From the NCBI GenBank assembly GCA_963966765.1, contig CAXAAR010000003.1:1-60304 (forward strand): a stretch of 60,304 nt of DNA, given 5' to 3'. Source of the DNA: Aequoribacter sp003520285. Lineage in GTDB: Bacteria; Pseudomonadota; Gammaproteobacteria; Pseudomonadales; Halieaceae. The translations under genes were made by a program, and so were the position numbers. The notes below the pieces were generated by a model. That model was given only the letters and a program-made list of their open reading frames with translations. It searched no databases and was not told the origin of the DNA. Shown in pieces: positions 18,474 to 26,124 of the stretch (position 1 is its first letter; every line of letters begins with the position of its first letter).

Positions 18474-19136
18474 ATGAGTCGTTTTAGAGAAACAGTTATC
18501 GGACCAATTTTTGATAACAATCCGATCGCGCTGCAGATCTTAGGGATTTGCTCGGCTTTGGCTGTGACGAGTTCCATGCAAGTCACCGTCGTTATGTGTT
18601 TGGCTTTAACGGCGGTCACGGCATTTTCTAATTTATTCATCTCCATGATACGGAATGTGATCCCATCAAGTATTCGGATCATTGTGCAGATGATTATCAT
18701 CGCATCACTGGTGATTGTGGTAGATCAGATTCTGAAGGCAGTGGCCTACGAGATTAGTAAGCAGCTATCGGTGTTTGTGGGTCTTATCATCACCAACTGT
18801 ATCGTGATGGGCAGGGCAGAAGCCTACGCTATGAAGAACCCACCAATCCCCAGTTTTTTCGATGGCATTGGTAACGGACTTGGCTATAGCGTGGTGTTGT
18901 TGGCTGTTGGCTTTTTCAGAGAACTCTTTGGTGCCGGAAAGCTCTTTGGCATCGAGATCCTGCCGCTAGTGACTGAGGGCGGTTGGTACAACCCCAATGG
19001 TTTGCTGTTACTACCACCTAGCGCGTTCTTCTTAATCGGCTTGTTTATCTGGGCACTCAGAGCGGCTAAACCAGCTCAGGTAGAAGCGCCAGAATATTCC
19101 TTGGCTCAGCACACAGTCGCGAAGGAGGGCGTGTAA
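18474..19136 (+). CDS. nqrD: Na+-NQR subunit D
   Basis: A 220-residue membrane subunit of the NqrD/RnfE family with six predicted helices. Family features include the NCIVMGRAEAYAMKNPP segment with its conserved Cys, one of the NqrD/E cysteines that hold an intramembrane iron centre. The C-terminal ~12 residues extend slightly past the usual ~210. It starts 1 base after the nqrC stop and its stop overlaps the nqrE start. Confidence 0.96.
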   Translation: MSRFRETVIGPIFDNNPIALQILGICSALAVTSSMQVTVVMCLALTAVTAFSNLFISMIRNVIPSSIRIIVQMIIIASLVIVVDQILKAVAYEISKQLSVFVGLIITNCIVMGRAEAYAMKNPPIPSFFDGIGNGLGYSVVLLAVGFFRELFGAGKLFGIEILPLVTEGGWYNPNGLLLLPPSAFFLIGLFIWALRAAKPAQVEAPEYSLAQHTVAKEGV

Positions 19137-19744
19137 TGGAATACTATTTAAGTCTGTTTATTCGCTCGATCTTCATCGACAACATGGCTCTGGCGTTCTT
19201 CCTGGGTATGTGTACCTTCTTGGCGATCTCCAAAAAAATCCAAGCAGCACTGGGGTTGGGGATAGCGGTGATTGTCGTTTTAACAATCACGGTGCCAGTC
19301 AACAATCTTATTTATAACTATCTCTTGGCGGATGGTGCGTTGGCGTGGGCCGGTTACCCAGATATCGATCTTAGCTTTTTGGGATTGTTGAGTTACATCG
19401 GCGTGATTGCGGCGATTGTACAAATCATGGAAATGTTCCTAGATAAGTTTGTACCAGCTTTGTACAACGCTTTAGGCGTGTTCCTGCCTTTAATTACGGT
19501 GAATTGCGCTATCCTTGGAGCGTCGCTGTTTATGGTAGAACGCGACTATGGATTTGCAGAGTCAGTAGTTTTTGGGGCGGGCTCTGGCGTTGGCTGGGCA
19601 CTTGCTATCGTGGCATTAGCGGGGATTCGCGAGAAGCTGAAGTACAGTGATGTTCCAGAGGGCTTGCGCGGATTGGGAATTACCTTCATCACCGTAGGAT
19701 TAATGTCGTTAGGCTTTATGTCTTTCGGTGGAATCGACTTATAA
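19136..19744 (+). CDS. nqrE: Na+-NQR subunit E
   Basis: A 202-residue membrane subunit, paralogous to NqrD in inverted topology, with six helices. The motifs DNMALAFFLGMCTFLA and VNCAILGASLF carry the conserved cysteines that pair with those of NqrD around the Fe centre. The ATG overlaps the nqrD stop (TAATG). Length is as expected for the family. Confidence 0.96.
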   Translation: MEYYLSLFIRSIFIDNMALAFFLGMCTFLAISKKIQAALGLGIAVIVVLTITVPVNNLIYNYLLADGALAWAGYPDIDLSFLGLLSYIGVIAAIVQIMEMFLDKFVPALYNALGVFLPLITVNCAILGASLFMVERDYGFAESVVFGAGSGVGWALAIVALAGIREKLKYSDVPEGLRGLGITFITVGLMSLGFMSFGGIDL

Positions 19745-19758
19745 CGAGGTAGCGTCAA

Positions 19759-20979
19759 ATGGAGACCATCTTTTTTGGGGTAGGCATGTTCACTGCGATC
19801 GTTCTCGCGCTGGTGCTTGTGATCCTATTTGCACGCAGTCGTATGGTGAACAGCGGTGCCGTGAATATCGTTGTTAACGGCGAGCGCACTATCACGGTGC
19901 CTGCCGGTGGAAAATTGTTACAGACGCTGGCTGACGCGAACTTGTTCTTGGCCTCTGCTTGCGGTGGTGGTGGAACCTGTGCCCAGTGCAAGTGTATTGT
20001 GAGTTCGGGCGGCGGTGCGATGTTGCCAACGGAAGAGGGTCACTTCAACCGTCGTGAGGCCTCCGAAGGCTGGCGTTTGAGCTGTCAGACTGCAGTGAAG
20101 CAGGACATGGAGATTCAAGTACCTGAAGAGGTATTTGGCGTGAAGCAGTGGGAAACCACTGTCGCTTCGAATGATAACGTGGCGACATTCATTAAAGAGC
20201 TGGTGTTGAACTTGCCCGAGGGTGAATCCGTCGATTTTCGTGCTGGTGGCTACGTACAGCTGGAAGCGCCTGCTCACAAGGTCGATTTTTCGAATTTCGA
20301 TATCGGCGAAGAGTATCGAGGTGATTGGGAACGGTTTGGTTTCTTCAAGCTGCAGTCGATTATTGAAGAGCCCATTATTAGAGCCTACTCAATGGCAAAC
20401 TACCCCGAAGAGCGCGGTGTGGTGAAGTTCAATATTCGTATTGCAACACCGCCTCCAGGTAGCGAGGGTATTCCGCCCGGACAGATGTCGTCTTGGGTTT
20501 TCAACTTGAAGCCGGGCGATAAAGTAAAAGTATACGGTCCGTTTGGTGAGTTTTTTGCCAAAGACACCGACGCCGAGATGATCTTTATTGGTGGTGGTGC
20601 TGGAATGGCGCCCATGCGATCACACTTATTTGATCAGCTCAAACGTCTTAAGTCGAAGCGCAAAATTTCATTTTGGTACGGCGCTCGTTCATTGCGCGAG
20701 ATGTTCTATGTCGAAGACTATGACCAGCTAGCGGCCGAGAACGATAATTTTGACTGGCATGTGGCGCTGTCAGACCCACAGCCAGAAGATAACTGGGATG
20801 GATTGACGGGCTTCATTCACAACGTGTTGTACGAGCAATACCTTAAGAATCACCCAGCACCAGAGGATTGTGAGTACTATATGTGTGGGCCGCCAATGAT
20901 GAACGCTGCGGTAATTAAGATGCTGACTGATCTTGGCGTAGAGCCTGACAATATCCTGCTCGACGATTTTGGTGGGTAA
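19759..20979 (+). CDS. nqrF: Na+-NQR subunit F, NADH dehydrogenase
   Basis: A 406-residue electron-entry subunit. It has an N-terminal membrane helix (about 3-25), a 2Fe-2S ferredoxin domain with ligands C68, C74, C77 and C109, an FAD domain with RAYSMANYP, and an NADH domain with GGGAGMAPMRSH and CGPPMMNAAV. It oxidises NADH and passes electrons to the NqrC and NqrB flavins. The spacing of the cysteines matches Vibrio NqrF with a 2-residue shift. Confidence 0.97.
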   Translation: METIFFGVGMFTAIVLALVLVILFARSRMVNSGAVNIVVNGERTITVPAGGKLLQTLADANLFLASACGGGGTCAQCKCIVSSGGGAMLPTEEGHFNRREASEGWRLSCQTAVKQDMEIQVPEEVFGVKQWETTVASNDNVATFIKELVLNLPEGESVDFRAGGYVQLEAPAHKVDFSNFDIGEEYRGDWERFGFFKLQSIIEEPIIRAYSMANYPEERGVVKFNIRIATPPPGSEGIPPGQMSSWVFNLKPGDKVKVYGPFGEFFAKDTDAEMIFIGGGAGMAPMRSHLFDQLKRLKSKRKISFWYGARSLREMFYVEDYDQLAAENDNFDWHVALSDPQPEDNWDGLTGFIHNVLYEQYLKNHPAPEDCEYYMCGPPMMNAAVIKMLTDLGVEPDNILLDDFGG

Positions 20980-20982
20980 ACT

Positions 20983-22002
20983 TTGAAAGCGACCCTAACG
21001 CTCAGCCTTTTGTTCTGGGCGTTTTTTTTATCTGCGTGTGGCGCCCCCGAAGAATACTGGAAGCTTCAGGGTAGAACTATGGGCACACAGTGGTCAGTGA
21101 CACTCCTGCCAGTCGAGGGCTTACAGAGCGAGGGTTGGCTCCAAGCCGAAATCGAGGCCAATTTCTATACCATCAACAAATCGATGTCGACATACATTTC
21201 CGATTCGGAAATTAACCGGGTTTCGGCTGCGCCGGTGAGTGTCCCTATAGAGCTTTCTAGCGAGATGTCAGCCGTTCTGGAAGAGGCGCTGCGGATATCT
21301 GCGTTAACCGATGGCGCTTATGATGTCACAGTAGGCCCGCTGGTGACCTTATGGGGCTTTGGGCCCGAGTTTAAGGGGGATGCTCTGCCATCGGAAGGTG
21401 AGCGATTAGCGGCGCTGAATAAAGTGGGATATGAGGCCTTGGTTCTTGATCATGCCACCGACACCTTGATCAAGCGTGAGCCCCGCGAGCTAGACTTCTC
21501 CTCTATTGCGAAAGGTTATGGGGTAGATGAGATAGCGAGATTATTATCCGATCGAGGCGTTCAGCATTTTTTGGTTGAAATTGGTGGGGAGCTCCGCGCG
21601 AGTGGTGTTAACCCGCAAGGCCTTGAATGGAAGATTGCAGTTCGTAATCCCAACGTGAATAACCCACAGGCGGCCGATACACTGCCACTTCGTGATTTGA
21701 GCGTGGCCACTTCGGGTGATTACTTTAATTTCTTCACCGTCGGCGGGATGAACTATTCACATATCATAGACCCAAAAACCGGATGGCCGATTCAGCATGA
21801 TATTGTGTCGGTCACTGTACTTCACGAGAGTGCAATGACAGCTGACGCTTGGGCGACTGCGATGCTGGTGCTTGGTCGGGATAGGGCACTAGAGCTCGCG
21901 CAGGCCGAGGGATTAGCTGTTTTATTACTCGCCAATACCGATACTGGCCTTGAGGCGTTTGCGAGTGAGCGATTTTTGTCGCATGATGAAGACCTTAAAT
22001 AG
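20983..22002 (+). CDS. apbE: FAD:protein FMN transferase ApbE
   Basis: A 339-residue periplasmic lipoprotein that attaches FMN to threonines of NqrB and NqrC. The signal peptide ends in a lipobox (LSACG). Family motifs include RTMGTQWSV, DFSSIAKGYGVD, GGELRASG and SHIIDPKTGWP. The start is TTG at 20983, 3 bases after nqrF. Placement right after nqrF matches its role in flavinylating that complex. Confidence 0.95.
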   Translation: MKATLTLSLLFWAFFLSACGAPEEYWKLQGRTMGTQWSVTLLPVEGLQSEGWLQAEIEANFYTINKSMSTYISDSEINRVSAAPVSVPIELSSEMSAVLEEALRISALTDGAYDVTVGPLVTLWGFGPEFKGDALPSEGERLAALNKVGYEALVLDHATDTLIKREPRELDFSSIAKGYGVDEIARLLSDRGVQHFLVEIGGELRASGVNPQGLEWKIAVRNPNVNNPQAADTLPLRDLSVATSGDYFNFFTVGGMNYSHIIDPKTGWPIQHDIVSVTVLHESAMTADAWATAMLVLGRDRALELAQAEGLAVLLLANTDTGLEAFASERFLSHDEDLK

Positions 22003-22013
22003 CGGGTGAGACA

Positions 22014-22244
22014 GTGGAAACTTTTTTATTAGCGTTTGTGTTTATAGCGATTGTTGTCACGATAATGTCGGTTGGCGTCATTTTTGGTCGGGCTCCCATT
22101 AAGGGGAGTTGTGGTGGCATGGGTGCAGTCGGTATCGATGCCGCGTGCGAACTGTGTGGTGGCGATCCGAATCGCTGTGAGACTGAGTTTGATAATGGAT
22201 CAAGCAACTCGGGAGAGTTTTACTCCGCCGATTCAACTCGTTAG
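22014..22244 (+). CDS. nqrM: Na+-NQR maturation protein NqrM
   Basis: A 76-residue protein with one N-terminal membrane helix (residues 3-24) and four cysteines, C33, C45, C48 and C55, in the pattern of NqrM (DUF539). NqrM is needed for Na+-NQR assembly, probably by delivering iron to the NqrD/E centre. It starts at GTG 11 bases after apbE and closes the operon. Confidence 0.93.
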   Translation: METFLLAFVFIAIVVTIMSVGVIFGRAPIKGSCGGMGAVGIDAACELCGGDPNRCETEFDNGSSNSGEFYSADSTR

Positions 22245-22253
22245 GGTGCGCAC

Positions 22254-23468
22254 ATGTCGCTGAGTCGAGAACTTGCCTGGCGGTACAGTTTTGGCGTTAA
22301 GCGACAGGGGTTTGCCCGGTTAGTCTCGCTGGTTTCAATCTTTGGTATGGGGCTTGGAGTTGCAATACTCGTCGTCGTACTATCGGTTATGAATGGTTTC
22401 TCTCGAGAGATCACCGATAGAGTTCTGGCGGTCGTTCCTCACGTGATGGTGTCGAATCTCAGTGCATCGGGGTTAGAATCCATTGCAGCAGCGCCCGAAG
22501 TCATAGCTTATTCTCCGATTGTGACTGGTCAGGTGCTGTTCCAGGCGAACGGTTCACTCACTGGGGGTCGTGTTCACGGTGTCGACACGGCAACTTTTGC
22601 GAGCGTTTCGCCTTGGTTAAAGGGCCTTACTGAGCATCTCGTGCAAGCCGATCAACAACGGTATGCCGTGATTCTTAGTGAATCGTTAGCCTCGCGACTC
22701 GCTGTCCAACCCGGTGATCGAATCAAGGTCACCTTGCCTTCACTGGCTTTAAGTCCTTTTGGTGTGTTTCCACGGTCGAGATCACTCACGGTCGTTCAGT
22801 TATTCAGTCCGGGCTTAAATCAATCAGGTCCTGATGCCTTCGTGAGTCTCGACTCAGCCGAGCACTTATTTCAGGATACACCTCGCACCTGGCAAATTCG
22901 GCTTGAGGACTTGTGGCAGTCGACGAAGGTGGCTGGAGTATGGCGTGATGCCCCCGCGTTTGCTGACGCTACCGTCGTTGATTGGACTGAGTCTCAGGGG
23001 TCTTTGTTTGCCTCTATTCGAATGGAAAAGCGTATGGTCGCCAGCTTGTTGTTTTTTTTGGTGATTGTGGCCGCTTTTAACTTGATTGCCACGCTTGCGA
23101 TGTCCGTTCAGTCGCGTCGTAAAGACATCGCCGTACTGGGAATGATGGGTCTCGGGCGTCAAGATTTGGTGAAAGTCTTTTTATGGCAGGGCCTGTTCAT
23201 GTCTGGTGTCGCGATTGTGGTGGGCTTAGTAGCTGGCAGTGCATTAGCTATTTTTATGCCGCAAGTTGTAGCAGGTATTGAGCTGTTAGTTGGGGTCAAG
23301 CTGTTCGATCCTTCCGTTTATTTTATCAGTGACTTACCTTCTCAGTTAAAGGCGAGTGATGTTGCGATCGTCGGGTTTACTGCGTTCTTGTTAAGCGCTC
23401 TAGCGTCTTACTATCCCGCTCTGCGAGCGAGTCGAATAATGCCTGCCGAGGTGCTGCGCTATGAATGA
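22254..23468 (+). CDS. lolC: Lipoprotein-releasing ABC transporter permease LolC/E type, first copy
   Basis: A 404-residue inner-membrane permease with one N-terminal helix (about 24-50), a large periplasmic domain, and three C-terminal helices (FtsX-like). It opens ELAWRYSFGVKRQGFARLVS, and LSVMNGFSREITDRVL after the first helix is typical of LolC/E. With LolD it extracts outer-membrane lipoproteins and hands them to LolA. It overlaps lolD by 8 bases. It starts 9 bases after nqrM, so it may share transcription with the nqr operon. Confidence 0.92.
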   Translation: MSLSRELAWRYSFGVKRQGFARLVSLVSIFGMGLGVAILVVVLSVMNGFSREITDRVLAVVPHVMVSNLSASGLESIAAAPEVIAYSPIVTGQVLFQANGSLTGGRVHGVDTATFASVSPWLKGLTEHLVQADQQRYAVILSESLASRLAVQPGDRIKVTLPSLALSPFGVFPRSRSLTVVQLFSPGLNQSGPDAFVSLDSAEHLFQDTPRTWQIRLEDLWQSTKVAGVWRDAPAFADATVVDWTESQGSLFASIRMEKRMVASLLFFLVIVAAFNLIATLAMSVQSRRKDIAVLGMMGLGRQDLVKVFLWQGLFMSGVAIVVGLVAGSALAIFMPQVVAGIELLVGVKLFDPSVYFISDLPSQLKASDVAIVGFTAFLLSALASYYPALRASRIMPAEVLRYE

Positions 23469-24141
23469 CAGTGTATTGACCTGCGCGGGACTCAGTAAAT
23501 GTTTCCGAGATGGTGGATCGGCAGTGACCGTGCTCAAGGGATTAGACTTTCGCTTGAGGGCTCAAGAGACCGTGGCGATTGTTGGGGTTTCGGGTTCTGG
23601 TAAATCAACTTTGCTGAATTTACTCGGTGGTTTAGATGAGCCTGATTCCGGTTCTGTCACGATCAACGGTGTTGGATGGCATCCCTTATCTGCTCAATCG
23701 CGCTGTGAGCTCAGGAATCGGAGTTTGGGATTTGTGTATCAGTCTCACCATCTATTGGCAGACTTTAATGCCTGGGAGAATGTCGCGATGCCACTTCGGA
23801 TCGCCGGATTCTCAGTCGGGGAGGCGAATAGATGCGCGCTCGAATGGCTTGCTCGTTTAGGATTGGCAGATCGATCCGAACACAGGCCCTCGCAATTGTC
23901 TGGAGGTGAGCGGCAGCGCGTTGCTATCGCGAGAGCCTTGGTCCGCGAGCCGGCCGTGGTACTGATGGACGAGCCCACTGGCAATCTCGACAGCGGTTCG
24001 GCGGCTCGAGTGCTCGATACCCTGTCTGCTCTAAGTGACTTAACCACAGCGTTCGTGATCGTCACGCACGATCACTCGGTGGCTGCCCGGGCTGATCGGA
24101 TTCTCCGTTTACAAGACGGAATTTTGGTGCCAGAGCGGTGA
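23461..24141 (+). CDS. lolD: Lipoprotein-releasing ABC transporter ATPase LolD
   Basis: A 226-residue ABC ATPase. Walker A is GVSGSGKSTLLNLLGG, the signature is LSGGERQRVAIARAL, and Walker B is VVLMDEPTGNLD, followed by the H-loop in VTHDHS. It powers the LolC-LolE pair encoded on either side. It overlaps lolC by 8 bases and its TGA overlaps the GTG of lolE, so all three are coupled. Confidence 0.95.
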   Translation: MNDSVLTCAGLSKCFRDGGSAVTVLKGLDFRLRAQETVAIVGVSGSGKSTLLNLLGGLDEPDSGSVTINGVGWHPLSAQSRCELRNRSLGFVYQSHHLLADFNAWENVAMPLRIAGFSVGEANRCALEWLARLGLADRSEHRPSQLSGGERQRVAIARALVREPAVVLMDEPTGNLDSGSAARVLDTLSALSDLTTAFVIVTHDHSVAARADRILRLQDGILVPER

Positions 24142-25346
24142 CCTTAGGCTTACAACTGAGCCTCGCGCTGCGTTATGTGTTTACTCACGAGCAGGCACCT
24201 TTATCGAGATTTCTGAGTCTGTTAGCTGCCGCCGGCTTGGTATTAGCAGTGGCTTTGATGTCGATTGTGCTGTCGGTCATGAATGGTTTTGATACTGAGA
24301 TGCGCACTCGAATCTTGGCAGTTGTACCCCATCTCTCGGTAATGGAGGCAGGCGGACTCGACGATCCAGACGGGCTGCAGGCCTCACTGCGCTTAGATAT
24401 GCGAATTGCTGAGATGACACCGTTCATCGAATTGCAAGGGTTGGCGCAGTCGGGTTCACGTGTTCGAGCCTTTGCGGGGATTGGTGTGGTTCAAACAGAG
24501 GATTGGCTCTTACCCGGAATGTTGAATGAGTGGTCTTCCGACGGCAATGGTGTTTGGGTCGGGACTGGGCTGGCTGAACAATTAGCGCTTTCGAAGGGGT
24601 CGTCGGTCACATTGATTGTGCCATCTTCAGGCTCTCAGGCGGCTGCGGTGGTGGCCTTGCCGGTTGTGGGGCTGGTGGCGACTCAAACCGAGTTAGATCA
24701 GGCCTTGATGCTGTTGCCGATCGATCAGGCGCGCTCGCTGCTGGGTTATCGTGATGCAACTGTCAGTGGTATAAAAGTGCAGTTAAGGGATGTCTTCGCA
24801 GCGCCATCGATGGCAGGGCAACTGCAACCACTCTTAGAGCCAACGCAATATGTGCGTCACTGGGGATTCACTCACGGTAACCTGTACGCAGCAATTCAGA
24901 TGTCACGGGATCTTATGGTGATTCTTATGGCCGCTGTTATCTTCATCGCAGCCTTTAACGTGGTCTCGGGCTTAGTCCTCCTGGTAACTGACAAACGTGA
25001 GGAAGTGGCTATTTTGGCAACGATGGGATTTGGACCACGGCAGATCGCCGGTGTCTTTTTGATTCTAGGGGGCATCATCGGCGCAGGAGGCAGCCTGATT
25101 GGCGTCGCTATCGGTTATTGGGTAAGTGTTAATATCGGAGGGTGGGTGGCTGCCATTGAGCGTGCACTCGGGTTTCAGTTTTTGAATACCGACGTATATC
25201 CTATCTCGTTCCTGCCCTCGGCCCCCGATTCGGCTGACTTCGTTCTAGTAGCCGTAATAGCAAGTTGTGCTTGTGTCTTAGCCGCGGTTTACCCGGCAAT
25301 GAAAGCTGCCCAGTTGGCGCCGGCGCGGGTTTTGTCAGAGGCCTGA
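24138..25346 (+). CDS. lolE: Lipoprotein-releasing ABC transporter permease LolC/E type, second copy
   Basis: A 402-residue paralogue of the upstream permease with the same four-helix plan. The first helix is followed by SVMNGFDTEMRTRIL, and the C-terminus by MKAAQLAPARVLSE. The GTG start overlaps the lolD stop (GTGA). Which permease corresponds to LolC and which to LolE cannot be settled from sequence alone; the names follow gene order. Confidence 0.9.
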   Translation: MTLGLQLSLALRYVFTHEQAPLSRFLSLLAAAGLVLAVALMSIVLSVMNGFDTEMRTRILAVVPHLSVMEAGGLDDPDGLQASLRLDMRIAEMTPFIELQGLAQSGSRVRAFAGIGVVQTEDWLLPGMLNEWSSDGNGVWVGTGLAEQLALSKGSSVTLIVPSSGSQAAAVVALPVVGLVATQTELDQALMLLPIDQARSLLGYRDATVSGIKVQLRDVFAAPSMAGQLQPLLEPTQYVRHWGFTHGNLYAAIQMSRDLMVILMAAVIFIAAFNVVSGLVLLVTDKREEVAILATMGFGPRQIAGVFLILGGIIGAGGSLIGVAIGYWVSVNIGGWVAAIERALGFQFLNTDVYPISFLPSAPDSADFVLVAVIASCACVLAAVYPAMKAAQLAPARVLSEA

Positions 25347-25352
25347 GGCCGT

Positions 25353-25540
25353 TCGAGCTCTGGTTGCCCCGACGACTGCCGAGAGGCTGGTTTTGGATGC
25401 TCGCGGCTTGATATCAGTCTAGCTCTGGTTATCTCGACTGCTGAGGGGCCATTTTTCATTGTTCGATTCCCAAACTCAGTCTAACTCTCGTTATCCCTAC
25501 TCTTGAGTGGCTGTTCTTGATTTTTCGCTGTTCGCTGAGC
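25353..25540. repeat. Three degenerate tandem copies of a ~62-65 bp unit
   Basis: Similar segments start near 25353, 25418 and 25480, each reading roughly agctctggtt-n-atc-n-ctact-n-tgag-n-ggct and ending with a ttcg-rich part. Copy 2 to copy 3 is offset by 62 bases (tcagtct at 25414 and 25476) and copy 1 to copy 2 by about 65. They lie between the convergent lolE and DUF2062 genes, and the third copy runs into the 3' end of the latter. Confidence 0.55.
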
Positions 25541-26044
25541 TTGTCTTACTCGCCACTTGTGCCTGACTTGTAATTTCCAAACTACATCGACTAAAAAGTA
25601 GCCCAGAGCGCCAAAGCCGATACTGAACAAGGCGCATCCTAAAAGGAAGGGTTGCCAAATGGCAACTAAGGTTTTGGATAGCCATTGTGTGCTGAGTTCA
25701 AACTGCAGCGGTCGCGTCGGAACATCTAATAAAAGGGCGCCCAGTTCGTAGGCGAAGAAGAAAATAGCTGGCATGGTGAGTGGGTTAGTCACCCATACCA
25801 GCGATACCGCGATGGGAAGATTACAGCGAAGCCATACTGCCATTGCAGCAGCAATGATCATTTGCCCCGCGGGCAGAGGTATGAATGCCATGAACAAGCC
25901 CACGAAGAATCCCATCGAAGCTGAGTAGCGGTTCAGGTGCCACAAATTACCCTCGTACGCCCACTCGCCTAAAAAACTGAGAGTTTTGTTTGAGCGCAAG
26001 GCGGCGGGCGTTGGCATGAATTTTCGTAATGTATGCTTCGGCAT
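25481..26044 (-). CDS. DUF2062 membrane protein
   Basis: A 187-residue protein of the DUF2062 family with three hydrophobic segments (about 47-70, 77-100, 133-155). The family pattern is clear: SASMGFFVGLFMAFIPLPAGQM and WVTNPLTMPAIFFFAYELGA. The role is unknown; pseudomonads also carry such a gene beside comEC. The C-terminal tail is charged and lies in a repeat-rich stretch, so the last ~20 codons may be variable. It is divergent from comEC. Confidence 0.85.
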   Translation of the reverse strand: MPKHTLRKFMPTPAALRSNKTLSFLGEWAYEGNLWHLNRYSASMGFFVGLFMAFIPLPAGQMIIAAAMAVWLRCNLPIAVSLVWVTNPLTMPAIFFFAYELGALLLDVPTRPLQFELSTQWLSKTLVAIWQPFLLGCALFSIGFGALGYFLVDVVWKLQVRHKWRVRQAQRTAKNQEQPLKSRDNES

Positions 26045-26124
26045 GAAGAATAATGCTCGGTTAAGAGGGCGCAGGCCGCTGTCTAAAGTGCTTTCATAGG
26101 GCGTCTAAAGCCCCGGCCCGCATT

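Noticed and set aside
25353..25540. Rho-independent terminator between lolE and the DUF2062 gene
   Set aside because: The repeated segments are direct, not inverted, and no stem followed by a T-run is visible.
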